NCBI RefSeq assembly: GCF_023227765.1
Contig: NZ_JALKBZ010000011.1
Location: forward strand, 1 to 64,000
Length of the DNA: 64,000 bases
From: Fuchsiella alkaliacetigena
Lineage (GTDB): Bacteria > Bacillota > Halanaerobiia > Halobacteroidales > Acetohalobiaceae
Reading direction: 5' to 3'
In this document: positions 9,430-18,955 of the stretch, piece by piece
Layout: the number at the start of each line of letters is the position of its first letter
Numbering within the stretch: position 1 is the stretch's first letter
Translations under genes and position numbers: made by a program
Notes under the pieces: generated by a model
Seen by the model: the letters and a program-made list of their open reading frames with translations, nothing else
What the model was told of the DNA's origin: nothing
Database searches by the model: none

Positions 9430-10689
9430 ATGTTATCAGCTTTGAGTAATTCTTTAAAAGTTGAAGAATTACGAAATAAGATATTGTTTGTGCTAGCTAT
9501 GATAGCTGTATATAGAGTTGGAGCTCATATTCCAGTGCCTGGAGTAGATCCGGCTGCTTTAGCTGAGCTATTCGAAGGCGAAGGACTTTTAGGATTTTTA
9601 GATATGTTTGCTGGAGGAGCTTTAAGCAGATTCTCTATTTTTGCTATGAGTATTAATCCTTATATTACTGCTTCAATTATTATGCAGCTATTAACAGTGG
9701 TAATTCCTAAGTTAGAAGAGCTATCTCAACAGGGTAGAGAAGGACAGAAAAAGATTGCTCAATATACTAGATACGGAACTATTGGCCTAGCTTTAGTTCA
9801 GGGTTTTGGAATTACGCTCTGGATTAATAATATGGGAGCGATTGCTAATCCCAGTATTTTTAATCTGTTTACTATCATAATTACTTTAACTGCTGGTACT
9901 GCCTTTTTAATGTGGGTAGGAGAACAGATTAATGAAAAGGGGATTGGAAATGGAATTTCTATCTTGATTTCTGTTTCTATTCTAGCTCGTTTTCCCTCAG
10001 GAGCAGCGAATATGTTTACTATGCTGCGCGCGGGAACTATCAATTTCTTTAATGTAATTGTATTTGCAGTATTTGCTGTACTGATTATAGCTGGTATTGT
10101 TTATATTCAACAAGGTGAACGAAAGATTCCAGTTCAGTATTCTAAAAGAGTGGTTGGTCGTAAGGTATACGGAGGACAGAGTACTCATATTCCAATGAAG
10201 GTTAATCAAGCGGGAGTAATGCCGGTAATCTTTGCTTCCTCTGTCTTGTTATTCCCAGCTACTATTGCTAGGGTATTACCTTTTGGTTTTGCGCAAAGGA
10301 TATCCGAAATATTAAGTCCGGGTTCTATTTTATATACTGTTACCTATGCTTTGGCCATTATCTTTTTCACTTATTTTTATACAGCGATTCAGTTTAATCC
10401 GCGAGATGTGGCTGAAAACTTAAAAAAGCACGGTGGGTTTATACCGGGTAGAAGACCGGGCCGGCCGACAGCAGAATATTTAGATAAAATATTAACTCGA
10501 ATTACTTTAGCTGGAGCTATCTTTTTAGCCTTTGTTGCTATTTTACCGGACTTTATGATGCCTTTGACAGGAGTAGAGATTATGTTTGGGGGAACTGCCT
10601 TATTGATTGTAATTGGAGTAACCTTAGAGACTATGAAGCAGATTGAAACTCAGCTCCTACAGCGTCATTATGAAGGCTTTATGGAGTAG
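9430..10689 (+). CDS. secY: Protein translocase subunit SecY
   Basis: SecY is the channel of the general secretion translocon in the cytoplasmic membrane. The 419-residue product has ten predicted membrane segments, the IPVPGVD segment after TM1, the plug region LDMFAGGALSRFSIFAMSI, and C-terminal QPRDVAENLKK-like sequence (FNPRDVAENLKKHGGFIPG). The ATG immediately follows the rplO stop, so translation is probably coupled. Confidence 0.98.
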   Translation: MLSALSNSLKVEELRNKILFVLAMIAVYRVGAHIPVPGVDPAALAELFEGEGLLGFLDMFAGGALSRFSIFAMSINPYITASIIMQLLTVVIPKLEELSQQGREGQKKIAQYTRYGTIGLALVQGFGITLWINNMGAIANPSIFNLFTIIITLTAGTAFLMWVGEQINEKGIGNGISILISVSILARFPSGAANMFTMLRAGTINFFNVIVFAVFAVLIIAGIVYIQQGERKIPVQYSKRVVGRKVYGGQSTHIPMKVNQAGVMPVIFASSVLLFPATIARVLPFGFAQRISEILSPGSILYTVTYALAIIFFTYFYTAIQFNPRDVAENLKKHGGFIPGRRPGRPTAEYLDKILTRITLAGAIFLAFVAILPDFMMPLTGVEIMFGGTALLIVIGVTLETMKQIETQLLQRHYEGFME

Positions 10690-10715
10690 GAAGATTTTAA
10701 AGGAGGTATTTATAA

Positions 10716-11354
10716 ATGCATATTATTTTAGTAGGTCCTCCAGGTGCTGGAAAGGGTACCCAGGCTGCTAAATTAGTAGAGGAGTTTGAGGTTCCTCATA
10801 TTGCTACAGGCGATATTTTTAGAAGTGCTATTAAAAATAAAACGCCTTTAGGTAAAAAAGCTAAGCAGTTTATAGATCAAGGAAAGTTAGTTCCAGATGA
10901 GGTTACTATTGGCATAGTTCGGGAGAGATTAGCTGAAGATGACTGTCAAAAAGGCTTTATTTTGGATGGATTTCCACGAACTATTGCTCAAGCTGATGCT
11001 TTACAGGATATCTTAGCTGACTTAGATATTGAGTTAGATGCTGTTTTAAATATCAAAGTTAGCGAAGAAGAAGTGGTTAGGCGACTTTCAGGTAGGCGAG
11101 TTTGTGAATGTGGAGCTAGCTATCATATTGAGTTTAATCCTCCTGAAGAGGATAATGCTTGTGATGGCTGTGGTGCTGAGCTCTACCAAAGAGAAGATGA
11201 CCAGCCGGAAACTATTAAGGAAAGAGTAGCGGTTTATAAAGAGCAGACTTCACCTTTAATTAGCTACTATCAGGACTTAAACTTGCTAAAGGAAATTGAG
11301 GGCGAAGCCGGTTTTGAGGAAGTATTTAATAATATTAAGCAGGCGCTGTGCTAA
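10716..11354 (+). CDS. adk: Adenylate kinase, zinc-binding LID type
   Basis: Adenylate kinase interconverts ATP + AMP and 2 ADP. The 212-residue product has the P-loop GPPGAGKGT (7-15), the AMP-binding GDIFRSAI, the signature FILDGFPRT, and a long LID with four Cys (CECG and CDGCG) that bind structural zinc. AAAGGAGG precedes the ATG. Its stop overlaps the map start by one base. Confidence 0.98.
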   Translation: MHIILVGPPGAGKGTQAAKLVEEFEVPHIATGDIFRSAIKNKTPLGKKAKQFIDQGKLVPDEVTIGIVRERLAEDDCQKGFILDGFPRTIAQADALQDILADLDIELDAVLNIKVSEEEVVRRLSGRRVCECGASYHIEFNPPEEDNACDGCGAELYQREDDQPETIKERVAVYKEQTSPLISYYQDLNLLKEIEGEAGFEEVFNNIKQALC

Positions 11355-12100
11355 TGATTGTTTGTAAATCGGAACGAGAAATAGACTTAATGCGTCAGGC
11401 CGGCAGAATAGTAGCTAAAACTCATGAGTTTTTGAAGGAGAGAATTGCACCTGGAATTACCACAGCTCAAATTGATAGTTTAGCCGAAGAGTTTATACTC
11501 AATAATGATGCTGAACCTGCTTTTAAGGGATATCAAGGCTTTCCGAGCACAGTCTGTGTAGCAATTAATGAAGGAGTAGTACACGGAATTCCTGATTCTC
11601 GTTCTTTAGAGGAAGGAGATATAGTTGGTCTTGATATTGGAGTGATTAAGAATGGTTACTATGGAGATGCTGCTCGAACTTTAGCCGTTGGTGAGATTTC
11701 TGCTCAAGCTCAAAGATTATTGAAAGTAACGGAGGATTCTTTATTTAAGGGGATTGAAGCGGCCTTAGTTGGTAATCGATTATCGGATATTTCCAATGCT
11801 GTTCAAAGTCACGCCGAAGCTGCTGGTTATTCTGTAGTGAGGAAGTTTGTTGGTCACGGAATTGGTAGCGAGATGCATGAACCACCGCAAGTACCTAATT
11901 TTGGAGCAGCTGGTCGAGGCCCTCGTTTAAAAGCGGGGATGACTTTGGCTATAGAGCCTATGGTTAATATGGGTGACTATCAAGTTGAGACTTTAGAGGA
12001 TGGCTGGACTGTGGTTACTAAAGATCGCCAGTTATCGGCTCATTTTGAGCATACTATTGTAATTTTGGAGTCGGGCCCGGAAATTTTAACGCAGGTTTAA
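11354..12100 (+). CDS. map: Methionine aminopeptidase type I
   Basis: This enzyme removes the initiator Met from nascent proteins. The 248-residue product has the pita-bread metal ligands in GLDIGVIKNGYYGDAARTL (two Asp), VGHGIGSEMHEPPQVPN (His) and AIEPMVNMG/HFEHTIVIL (Glu residues). The start ATG overlaps the adk stop (TAATG). The KOW-type protein gene often found next in Firmicutes is absent; an 82-base gap with a promoter follows. Confidence 0.97.
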   Translation: MIVCKSEREIDLMRQAGRIVAKTHEFLKERIAPGITTAQIDSLAEEFILNNDAEPAFKGYQGFPSTVCVAINEGVVHGIPDSRSLEEGDIVGLDIGVIKNGYYGDAARTLAVGEISAQAQRLLKVTEDSLFKGIEAALVGNRLSDISNAVQSHAEAAGYSVVRKFVGHGIGSEMHEPPQVPNFGAAGRGPRLKAGMTLAIEPMVNMGDYQVETLEDGWTVVTKDRQLSAHFEHTIVILESGPEILTQV

Positions 12101-12121
12101 AGTATATTTTTTTGGTAATGG

Positions 12122-12130
12122 TGGTATAAT
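12122..12130 (+). promoter_or_regulatory. Extended -10 promoter before infA
   Basis: TGGTATAAT is a consensus extended -10 element. No clear -35 is visible at the normal distance, as expected for extended -10 promoters. It would start transcripts about 45 bases before infA, giving the infA-rpmJ-rpsM-rpsK-rpsD-rpoA section its own supply. Confidence 0.6.
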
Positions 12131-12182
12131 AATCCATTGAGGCGTAGTTTAGAATTAAATTTAAGGAAGGTGTGATTACCTA

Positions 12183-12404
12183 ATGTCTAAAGAGGATCCT
12201 ATTGAAGTGGAAGGTACTGTAGTGGAACCGTTGCCTAATGCCAAGTTTAGAGTAGAGTTGGAGAACGGTCATAAGGTTTTGGCTCATGTATCGGGAAAGA
12301 TGCGTATGAACTTTATCAGAATTTTACCAGGTGATAAGGTTACAGTTGAGTTATCGCCTTACGATTTAAGTCGAGGTCGAATTACTTATCGACATAAGTC
12401 GTAA
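12183..12404 (+). CDS. infA: Translation initiation factor IF-1
   Basis: IF-1 occupies the A site during initiation. The 73-residue OB-fold product has [36 protein letters not shown] and the C-terminal [12 protein letters not shown] signature. AAGGAAGGTG lies upstream of the ATG. Confidence 0.97.
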   Translation: MSKEDPIEVEGTVVEPLPNAKFRVELENGHKVLAHVSGKMRMNFIRILPGDKVTVELSPYDLSRGRITYRHKS

Positions 12405-12450
12405 GCTGGTGGATTGATGATTAATTAGTTTGGATTAAGGAGGGTATGTT

Positions 12451-12564
12451 ATGAAGGTTCGACCGTCGGTTAAGCCTATTTGTGATAAGTGTAAAGTGGT
12501 TCGAAGAAAGGGTAGAGTATTTGTTATCTGTGAAAATCCTAAGCATAAACAGAGGCAGGGTTAA
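12451..12564 (+). CDS. rpmJ: Ribosomal protein L36
   Basis: L36 is the smallest 50S protein and binds zinc. The 37-residue product [20 protein letters not shown]... has the C11, C14, C27, H32 zinc ligands, so this is the C+ form. TAAGGAGGG sits before the ATG. It lies between infA and rpsM, its standard position. Confidence 0.96.
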   Translation: MKVRPSVKPICDKCKVVRRKGRVFVICENPKHKQRQG

Positions 12565-12591
12565 TTATAAAGAAAATGGAGGTGTAAAAGA

Positions 12592-12951
12592 ATGGCTCGT
12601 ATTGAAGGTGTAGATTTGCCCCGTAATAAGAGAGTGGAGATTGGTTTGACTTATATATACGGAATTGGTCGTTCAACTGCTCAGGATATTTTAGCTGAAG
12701 CAGAAATTGATGTTGATACTAGAATTAGAGATTTAACTGAGCAGGAGATTGCTAAATTAAGAAATATTATTGATGAAAATTATACTGTTGAAGGTGAGTT
12801 GCGACGAGAGATTCGCAGTGATATTAAGCGATTAAAGGATATTGGTTCTTATCGAGGGCTAAGGCACAGAAAAGGTCTGCCGGTAAGAGGGCAACGAACT
12901 AGAACTAATGCTCGGACTCGCAAAGGCCCTAAGCGAACTGTAGGTAACTAA
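12592..12951 (+). CDS. rpsM: Ribosomal protein S13
   Basis: S13 contacts P-site tRNA and forms head-to-50S bridges. The 119-residue product begins [20 protein letters not shown] and contains [20 protein letters not shown] near the C-terminus. ATGGAGGTG precedes the start. Confidence 0.98.
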   Translation: MARIEGVDLPRNKRVEIGLTYIYGIGRSTAQDILAEAEIDVDTRIRDLTEQEIAKLRNIIDENYTVEGELRREIRSDIKRLKDIGSYRGLRHRKGLPVRGQRTRTNARTRKGPKRTVGN

Positions 12952-12978
12952 ATAAGCTACTAAAAAGGAGGGATATTA

Positions 12979-13359
12979 ATGGCACGTCGTAAAAATAAGA
13001 AAAAGCAAAAGCACGTAACAAAAGGTCAGGCGCATATTCGCTCTACCTTTAATAATACTATTGTGACTTTAACTGACTTAAAAGGAAATGCTATTTCTTG
13101 GTGTAGTGCTGGGAATTTGGGTTTTGAAGGAACTAGGAAGAGTACTCCTTATGCTGCGCAGATGGCTGCTGAAGATGCTGCTAAAGAGGCTATGGAGCAC
13201 GGTTTGAAACAGGTAGAAGTATATGTTAAGGGCCCAGGAGCTGGAAGAGAAGCAGCTATTCGAGCCTTGCAGGCCACGGGATTAGAAGTTGATTTGATTA
13301 AGGATGTAACTCCTATTCCGCATAATGGATGTCGGCCCCCGAAACGTCGTAGAGTATAG
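12979..13359 (+). CDS. rpsK: Ribosomal protein S11
   Basis: S11 lies on the 30S platform by the mRNA exit. The 126-residue product has [20 protein letters not shown] and the C-terminal signature [27 protein letters not shown] precedes the ATG. Confidence 0.98.
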   Translation: MARRKNKKKQKHVTKGQAHIRSTFNNTIVTLTDLKGNAISWCSAGNLGFEGTRKSTPYAAQMAAEDAAKEAMEHGLKQVEVYVKGPGAGREAAIRALQATGLEVDLIKDVTPIPHNGCRPPKRRRV

Positions 13360-13399
13360 AAAATCATATTTTTAAGAAATTTGGAGGTGTAATTGATAA

Positions 13400-14026
13400 A
13401 TGGCAAGATATACAGGAGCAGTTTGTCGTCAATGTAGAAGAGAAGGCGAAAAGTTATTTTTGAAAGGTGAAAGATGTTACTCTGATAAGTGTGGTGTTGA
13501 ACGTCGTCCTTATGTGCCAGGTGAGCACGGTCAGGGAAGACAAAAGTTATCAGAGTTTGGAGTTCAGCTAAGAGAAAAGCAGAAGGTAAAGCGAATCTAT
13601 GGAGTTTTAGAAAAGCAGTTTAGAAATTACTTTGCAAAGGCCGATAATCAACCTGGAATTACTGGAGAAGAATTTTTGAAATTATTGGAAAGAAGACTGG
13701 ACAATACAGTTTATAGATTAGGTTTTGCTGCTTCACGTAATGAAGCTAGGCAGTTAGTTCGCCATGGACATTTTTTAGTTAATGGACATCGAGTTGATAT
13801 TCCTTCTTATTCAGTCGAGGAAGGTGACGTAATAGAAGTTAAGGAATCCAGTAAGGATATGACTAGAATGAAGGAGATTATTGAGTTTAGTGCTCAACAA
13901 AATACTCCAGAATGGTTAGAGGTTAATTTAGAAAAAAGAACTGGTAAAGTACTGAGTGAGCCGCTGAGAGAAGATATAGATTTACCAATTCGCGAGCAGC
14001 TGATTGTTGAGTTTTACTCTAGATAA
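13400..14026 (+). CDS. rpsD: Ribosomal protein S4
   Basis: S4 nucleates 16S rRNA folding. The 208-residue product keeps an N-terminal zinc knuckle (C9, C12, C26, C31) and an S4 RNA-binding domain with [20 protein letters not shown] and [27 protein letters not shown] lies before the ATG. In Firmicutes rpsD may be elsewhere; here it is inside the alpha operon. Confidence 0.97.
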   Translation: MARYTGAVCRQCRREGEKLFLKGERCYSDKCGVERRPYVPGEHGQGRQKLSEFGVQLREKQKVKRIYGVLEKQFRNYFAKADNQPGITGEEFLKLLERRLDNTVYRLGFAASRNEARQLVRHGHFLVNGHRVDIPSYSVEEGDVIEVKESSKDMTRMKEIIEFSAQQNTPEWLEVNLEKRTGKVLSEPLREDIDLPIREQLIVEFYSR

Positions 14027-14033
14027 TGAGACT

Positions 14034-14079
14034 TGGAGAAGCTCTTTAGTACCCTCAGTGATCTGTAGTAATTTCTCCA
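14034..14079 (+). promoter_or_regulatory. Stem-loop in the rpsD-rpoA leader
   Basis: TGGAGAA (14034-14040) pairs perfectly with TTCTCCA (14073-14079), enclosing a 32-base loop, just upstream of the rpoA binding site AGGGAGGG. It could be a leader structure bound by S4 or a processing site; nothing more specific can be said. Confidence 0.35.
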
Positions 14080-14103
14080 TTTTAATTAGGGAGGGTTTAA
14101 TTA

Positions 14104-15048
14104 ATGATAGAGTTTAAAAAACCTAAGATTGAAAGAGTTGAATCAGATGATACCTATGGCAAATTTATTATCACTCCTTTAGAAAGAGGATATGGAATTA
14201 CTTTAGGTAATTCTTTGCGCAGGATTATGTTATCTTCTTTACCTGGAGCTGCCGTTACTTCAGTTAAGATTGAGGGAGTAGAACATGAATTTTCTACTGT
14301 TCCTGGAGCAGTAGAAGATGTGACAGATATTATTCTCAATTTGAAGGAATTAGTAGTTAGAATGGAAGATGAGGAGCCGGAAGTGTTAAGAATTAATGCT
14401 ACTGGAGCTAAGGAAGTGACTGCTGATGATTTCACTGTAAGCGGTAATGTGGAAGTTTTAAATCCAGATCTTCATATTGCTACTTTGAATGACGAAGGTG
14501 AGCTTAACTTAGAGGTAACAGTAGAAAAAGGAAGAGGTTATGTTTCAGCTGAAGAGAATAAGAGCGATGAAGAGCATATAATTGGATTAATTCCTGTTGA
14601 TTCAGTGTTTTCTCCTATAAAAAGGGTTAACTTTGATGTAGAAGATACTCGAGTTGGTCAGGTAACTGACTTTGATAAACTGAGTTTAGAGGTTAATACC
14701 GATGGAAGTTTGACTCCTGAAGAAGCTATTAGTTTAGCTGCTAAGGTATTAGGTGAGCACTTAGATCTCTTTATTAACTTAACTGAAGAGATCACTGATG
14801 TAGATATTATGGTAGAAAAAGAAGAAGAAGAGAAGGATAAGATCTTAGAGACTACAATTGAAGAGTTAGATCTTTCAGTTCGATCTTCTAATTGCTTAAA
14901 GAGAGCGGGAATCAATTCTGTAGAAGAACTGATAGAAAAAACAGAGGATGACCTAATGAAGGTTAGAAATTTAGGAAAGAAGTCTTTGCAGGAAATTAAA
15001 GATAAGTTAGAGGAATTGGAGCTTTCATTAAAACAGCCTGAAATATAA
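14104..15048 (+). CDS. rpoA: RNA polymerase alpha subunit
   Basis: Alpha dimerises to nucleate RNA polymerase assembly and contacts UP elements and activators. The 314-residue product has the N-terminal domain signature [20 protein letters not shown] and the C-terminal helix-hairpin-helix domain with [20 protein letters not shown] and [15 protein letters not shown], joined by an acidic linker. TTAGGGAGGG precedes the ATG. Confidence 0.98.
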   Translation: MIEFKKPKIERVESDDTYGKFIITPLERGYGITLGNSLRRIMLSSLPGAAVTSVKIEGVEHEFSTVPGAVEDVTDIILNLKELVVRMEDEEPEVLRINATGAKEVTADDFTVSGNVEVLNPDLHIATLNDEGELNLEVTVEKGRGYVSAEENKSDEEHIIGLIPVDSVFSPIKRVNFDVEDTRVGQVTDFDKLSLEVNTDGSLTPEEAISLAAKVLGEHLDLFINLTEEITDVDIMVEKEEEEKDKILETTIEELDLSVRSSNCLKRAGINSVEELIEKTEDDLMKVRNLGKKSLQEIKDKLEELELSLKQPEI

Positions 15049-15079
15049 ATAGAAAGCTATAAAGTAAAGGAGGGATAGT

Positions 15080-15421
15080 ATGGGACGGAGAAAGCTGAGT
15101 CGAAAGAGTGCTGAACGTAAAGCTTTATTAAGGAGCTTAATGATTGCACTTTTTGAAAATGATAGAATTGAAACTACTGAAGCGAAAGCTAAGGAAGTTC
15201 AGCGTTCTGCTGAAAAGTTAATTACTACTGCTAAAGATGATACTCAACAAGCCCGTAAAAAAGTAATGCAAACTTTAAATGATAAAGCAGCTGTAACCAG
15301 ACTTTTTGATGAGGTAGCACCTAGATTTGAAGAGCGGCCAGGTGGTTATACTAGAAGATTGAAGCTAGGGCCACGCCGCGGTGATGGAGCGCCAATGGTT
15401 ATTTTAGAGTTAGTAGATTAA
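15080..15421 (+). CDS. rplQ: Ribosomal protein L17
   Basis: L17 lies near the tunnel exit. The 113-residue product has RKLSRKSAERKALLRSLMIA, ETTEAKAKEVQ and the C-terminal GGYTRRLKLGPRRGDGAPM. AAAGGAGGG precedes the ATG. It ends the core alpha operon. Confidence 0.97.
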   Translation: MGRRKLSRKSAERKALLRSLMIALFENDRIETTEAKAKEVQRSAEKLITTAKDDTQQARKKVMQTLNDKAAVTRLFDEVAPRFEERPGGYTRRLKLGPRRGDGAPMVILELVD

Positions 15422-15433
15422 GTAATTTAATTT

Positions 15434-15465
15434 ACGGCCGAGCGCTCTAGATTACTTTCGGCCGT
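15434..15465 (+). terminator. GC-rich hairpin after rplQ
   Basis: ACGGCCGA (15434-15441) pairs perfectly with TCGGCCGT (15458-15465). It is followed by GCCCAATTTTAT rather than a clean T-run, so it is a weak or partial intrinsic terminator between the ribosomal operon and the ECF transporter genes. Confidence 0.55.
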
Positions 15466-15517
15466 AGCCCAATTTTATAGGGATTGTTTTTTAGGTGAAT
15501 TAAAGGTGGATGGTTAT

Positions 15518-16354
15518 ATGGAATCTTTAATAGAATTAAAGGATGTTTACTATCGCTATCAAGAGCAGGAAGATGAAGATTGGGTTCTGGAAAACATTGA
15601 TTTAGAGATAACTGCTGGTGAGTTTATAGCTATTGTTGGTCATAATGGTTCTGGTAAGTCTACTTTAGCTAAGCTATTAAATGGAATTTTACTACCTACT
15701 CAAGGTGAAGTTCGAGTTGGCGGTAAAGTTACTACTGAGCAAGAGGACTTATGGCAGCTTAGACAGCAGTTAGGAATTGTTTTTCAGAATCCTGATAATC
15801 AATTAGTAGCTAATATAGTAGAAGAAGATGTAGCTTTTGGTCCTGAAAACTTAGGACTTCCATCAGCAGAAATTAGAAAACGGGTTGATGAAGCCTTAAG
15901 ACTAGTGGGGATGACTGATTTTGCTAGAGCAGCCCCACATAAGTTATCTGGTGGGCAAAAACAGCGAGTAGCTATTGCGGGAGTTATTGCTATGCGTCCG
16001 GACTGCTTAGTATTTGATGAACCAACTGCTATGTTAGATCCTCAAGGCAGACAAGAAGTAGTTGAGACGGTAGAACATCTGAATCGCCAGGAAGGTTTAA
16101 CAGTTATCTATATCACTCATTTTATGGAAGAGATAATTAATGCTGATCGAATTTTGGTTTTTGCTGATGGCAAAGTTGAACTAGCAGCTACTCCAAAAGA
16201 ACTATTTACTAAGGTGGATAAGTTGAGAGATTTAGCCTTGGATATTCCGCAGATAACGGAGCTGGCTTATCAGTTAAGTGAGTCTGGGCTTGATATTGAT
16301 ACTAATATATTTACCTCAACTGAGTTGGTGGAAGAGCTATGCTTATTGAAGTAG
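15518..16354 (+). CDS. ecfA1: ECF transporter ATPase EcfA1
   Basis: One of two ATPases energising the shared module of energy-coupling factor vitamin/metal transporters. Visible motifs are Walker A GHNGSGKST, Q-loop FQNPDNQLV, signature LSGGQ, Walker B CLVFDEPTAMLDP and H-loop ITHFM. The frame is open from a GTG at 15506, but AAAGGTGG is best spaced for the ATG at 15518. It overlaps ecfA2 by 16 bases. No substrate-binding S component is in the window, as usual for group II systems located beside ribosomal genes. Confidence 0.95.
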   Translation: MESLIELKDVYYRYQEQEDEDWVLENIDLEITAGEFIAIVGHNGSGKSTLAKLLNGILLPTQGEVRVGGKVTTEQEDLWQLRQQLGIVFQNPDNQLVANIVEEDVAFGPENLGLPSAEIRKRVDEALRLVGMTDFARAAPHKLSGGQKQRVAIAGVIAMRPDCLVFDEPTAMLDPQGRQEVVETVEHLNRQEGLTVIYITHFMEEIINADRILVFADGKVELAATPKELFTKVDKLRDLALDIPQITELAYQLSESGLDIDTNIFTSTELVEELCLLK

Positions 16355-17199
16355 ATTCTGTTTGCCATCGTTATAGCCAAGAAGAAGAAATGGTTTTGAA
16401 TGATATCAGCTTTAAAATTGAGAGAGGCGAGTTTATAGGTTTAATTGGCCATACTGGTTCGGGGAAATCTACCTTAGTTCAACTTTTGAACGGTTTGATT
16501 ACTCCTACTGCTGGCCAGGTTTACATATCTGGTGAGGATATAACTGCTAAGGAAATAAACTTAAAATCAATTAGAGAACAAGTGGGTTTGGTATTTCAGT
16601 ATCCTGAGCATCAGCTGTTTGAGGAAACTGTTTATGATGATATAGCTTTTGGTCCTAAAAATCTAGGTTTAAGTGAACAGGTGATAGAGGAGAGAGTTAA
16701 ACAAACTTTAGCTTCGGTAAATTTAGATTATCAAAGATTTAAGGAGCGTTCTCCTTTTAAATTAAGTGGTGGACAGCAGAGACGGGTGGCAATTGCTGGA
16801 GTATTGGCTATGCGACCTGAAGTTTTGATTTTAGATGAACCTACTGCTGGCTTAGATCCTAAAACCAGAAATGAGGTTATTGAAGAGATAGTTAAGTTCA
16901 AAAAACAGTTTAACCTAACTATTATTTTGATTTCTCATCGAATGGAGCAAGTCTTTCAATTAGCTGATCGGATTTTAGTGTTAGAGCAAGGTGAGTTAAT
17001 CTTCGATTGCACTCCAGCAGAGCTGATTAAGGAACAACAAAGATTAATCGAGTTAGGTTTAAGCATTCCCGAGGTAACTAAGGTGTTGTTTGCTTTAAAA
17101 GAAAGAGGCTATGATTTAAGAACTGATTTATTTGAAGTTGCAGAGATTAAGGAAGAAATCGTTAAGACATTAATAAAGCCCGGAATATTGAAAAGTTAA
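16339..17199 (+). CDS. ecfA2: ECF transporter ATPase EcfA2
   Basis: Second ATPase of the ECF module, 286 residues. It has Walker A GHTGSGKST, Q-loop FQYPEHQLFEETVYDDIAFG, signature LSGGQQRR, Walker B VLILDEPTAGLDP and H-loop ISHRM. The ATG lies inside the end of ecfA1, showing tight coupling. Confidence 0.95.
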   Translation: MLIEVDSVCHRYSQEEEMVLNDISFKIERGEFIGLIGHTGSGKSTLVQLLNGLITPTAGQVYISGEDITAKEINLKSIREQVGLVFQYPEHQLFEETVYDDIAFGPKNLGLSEQVIEERVKQTLASVNLDYQRFKERSPFKLSGGQQRRVAIAGVLAMRPEVLILDEPTAGLDPKTRNEVIEEIVKFKKQFNLTIILISHRMEQVFQLADRILVLEQGELIFDCTPAELIKEQQRLIELGLSIPEVTKVLFALKERGYDLRTDLFEVAEIKEEIVKTLIKPGILKS

Positions 17200-17262
17200 G
17201 CTACTAATAACTAAAGGAAAGATAATGACGGCATCTACTTTTAGAGAGGGCGGTCAAAAGTT

Positions 17263-18057
17263 ATGTTAAATGATATTATGATAGGTCAGTACTTGGATAG
17301 AAATTCTATAGTCCATGCTCTAGATCCTAGAGTTAAGATTTTATTAGTGATCTTATTTGTAATTAGTTTATTTATTAGTACTACCTTGATTGCTTACTCT
17401 CTTTTGGGGATTTTTATTATAGTTAGTACTTTGCTAGCTAAAATTGAGTTTAGATATATTTTGAGAAGTCTAAAGCCTTTAATATTTATTATTAGCTTTA
17501 CTTTGATTATTCACCTTTTTTTAACCAAAGGTGGAGAGGTGCTCTGGCAGTGGAGATTTTTAAGTATTGAAGAAGAGGGGTTAAATTTAGGACTTTTTAT
17601 GGCAGTTCGATTAATATTTCTAATTACTTTTACTTCTTTATTAACCTTAACTACTTCTCCTTTGGAACTTACCGATGGTTTGGAAAGGTTATTAGAGCCT
17701 TTTAGAAAAGTTGGTGTTCCGGCTCATGAACTGGCTATGATGATGACTATTGCCTTAAGATTTATTCCTACTTTGTTATCAGAGGCTGAAAAGATTTTGA
17801 AAGCTCAAAAGGCTAGAGGGGCTGATTTTGAAAGTGGGAATTTGATTCAAAAGGCTAAAAGTTTGATTCCTTTATTAGTGCCACTTTTTGTAAGTGCTTT
17901 TCGGAGAGCTGATGATTTAGCTCTGGCAATGGAGGCTCGTTGTTATCGAGGTGGAAAAGGTAGAACTCGAATGAATGAACTACATCTAGCTGCTAAAGAC
18001 TATGTAATAGGTATTTTAGTTACTGTTTTTTTATTAACGATAGTTATTTTAAGTTAA
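17263..18057 (+). CDS. ecfT: ECF transporter transmembrane subunit EcfT
   Basis: EcfT couples the EcfA ATPases to the S component. The 264-residue product has five to six hydrophobic segments and the two coupling Ala-Arg-Gly-type motifs KARGADFESG and MEARCYRGG, plus LDPRVKIL near the N-terminus. A 63-base gap separates it from ecfA2. GAGAGGGCGG precedes the ATG. Confidence 0.95.
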   Translation: MLNDIMIGQYLDRNSIVHALDPRVKILLVILFVISLFISTTLIAYSLLGIFIIVSTLLAKIEFRYILRSLKPLIFIISFTLIIHLFLTKGGEVLWQWRFLSIEEEGLNLGLFMAVRLIFLITFTSLLTLTTSPLELTDGLERLLEPFRKVGVPAHELAMMMTIALRFIPTLLSEAEKILKAQKARGADFESGNLIQKAKSLIPLLVPLFVSAFRRADDLALAMEARCYRGGKGRTRMNELHLAAKDYVIGILVTVFLLTIVILS

Positions 18058-18091
18058 GAAATGTAAGAAGCTATTGAGGTGGATGGAGATA

Positions 18092-18826
18092 ATGCGTAAC
18101 TTAAGGGCGTTGGTGGAGTATGATGGCACTAATTATCACGGATTTCAAAGACAGCCTAATGCAATAACTATTCAGGAAGTTTTAGAGACTAGCTTAGCGG
18201 ACTTAACAGGAGAAGATTTAGAGATAATTGGAGCTAGTAGAACTGATAGTGGAGTCCATGCTTTAGCTCAGGTAGTGAACTTTAAAACTGAATCTCCAAT
18301 TCCAATCGAGAAGTTTGCTTTTGCCTGGACTAATGTCTTACCGGACGATATTTTGATTAAAAAGGTAGAAAAAGTAAGCTGGGACTTTCATGCTCGTTAT
18401 TTTGCTACCGGAAAAATATATGAATATCATATTTTAAATCAACGGTTACCTTCAGTTTTTGAGCGCAACTATACACATCATATTAAAAAAAAGCTAAACT
18501 ATAAAGATTTGGTTGAAGCTGCTGATTACTTAGTTGGAACTTATGATTTTACTTCTTTTCAAGCTGCTGGTTGTGGAGCTAATACTACCGTTAGAACTAT
18601 TAATAGCTTAACAGTTCAAGGGATAGACTCTAAGCTGATATTCCGCATTGAAGGTGATGCTTTTTTGTATAAAATGGTAAGAAATATAGTAGGCACTTTG
18701 ATTGAAATTGGGCAAGGAAAATTAAATAAGGATAACTTAGTTGAGATTTTAGCCGCCAAGGATAGAACTGTAGCTGGCCCTACTGCTCCAGCTTGTGGTT
18801 TGCGCTTAATTAAAGTTAAGTACTAA
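18092..18826 (+). CDS. truA: tRNA pseudouridine(38-40) synthase
   Basis: TruA isomerises U38-U40 in tRNA anticodon arms. The product has LVEYDGTNYHGFQRQPN, the catalytic-Asp motif GASRTDSGVHALAQV (D52), the AFLYKMVRNIVGTLIEIGQG segment and a C-terminal TAPACGLRL. In-frame TTG/ATG codons lie at 18074 and 18083, but GAGGTGG (18076-18082) fits the ATG at 18092. It normally precedes rplM, as here. Confidence 0.95.
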   Translation: MRNLRALVEYDGTNYHGFQRQPNAITIQEVLETSLADLTGEDLEIIGASRTDSGVHALAQVVNFKTESPIPIEKFAFAWTNVLPDDILIKKVEKVSWDFHARYFATGKIYEYHILNQRLPSVFERNYTHHIKKKLNYKDLVEAADYLVGTYDFTSFQAAGCGANTTVRTINSLTVQGIDSKLIFRIEGDAFLYKMVRNIVGTLIEIGQGKLNKDNLVEILAAKDRTVAGPTAPACGLRLIKVKY

Positions 18827-18832
18827 AAGGTC

Positions 18833-18861
18833 TTGACACTTTTAGTCTAGTATAATAAAAT
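18833..18861 (+). promoter_or_regulatory. Promoter for rplM-rpsI
   Basis: TTGACA (18833-18838) and TAAAAT (18856-18861) are 17 bases apart; an overlapping TATAAT at 18851-18856 is too close to that -35. The promoter lies just after the truA stop and gives rplM-rpsI independent transcription. Confidence 0.65.
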
Positions 18862-18940
18862 TAACCGTGAGGTTTTTTAATACTATAGATGGTAATTAAC
18901 TGCCCCGGAGTAATTTAATATATATTAAATTTTGATAAGG
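18862..18940 (+). promoter_or_regulatory. Structured leader of rplM (possible L13-type autoregulatory leader)
   Basis: The leader starts with a tiny hairpin AACC-GTGA-GGTT (18863-18874, GNRA-type loop) followed by a T-run. AATTAACC can alternatively pair with GGTAATT at about 18891-18897. Competing pairings followed by a binding site suggest a regulatory leader, and rplM leaders are known in Firmicutes; assignment to that family is inference. Confidence 0.4.
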
Positions 18941-18955
18941 GAGGGATACTTGAAA

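Noticed and set aside
18851-18856. TATAAT as the -10 of the rplM promoter
   Set aside because: It is only 12 bases from TTGACA; TAAAAT at 18856-18861 gives the normal 17-base spacing.
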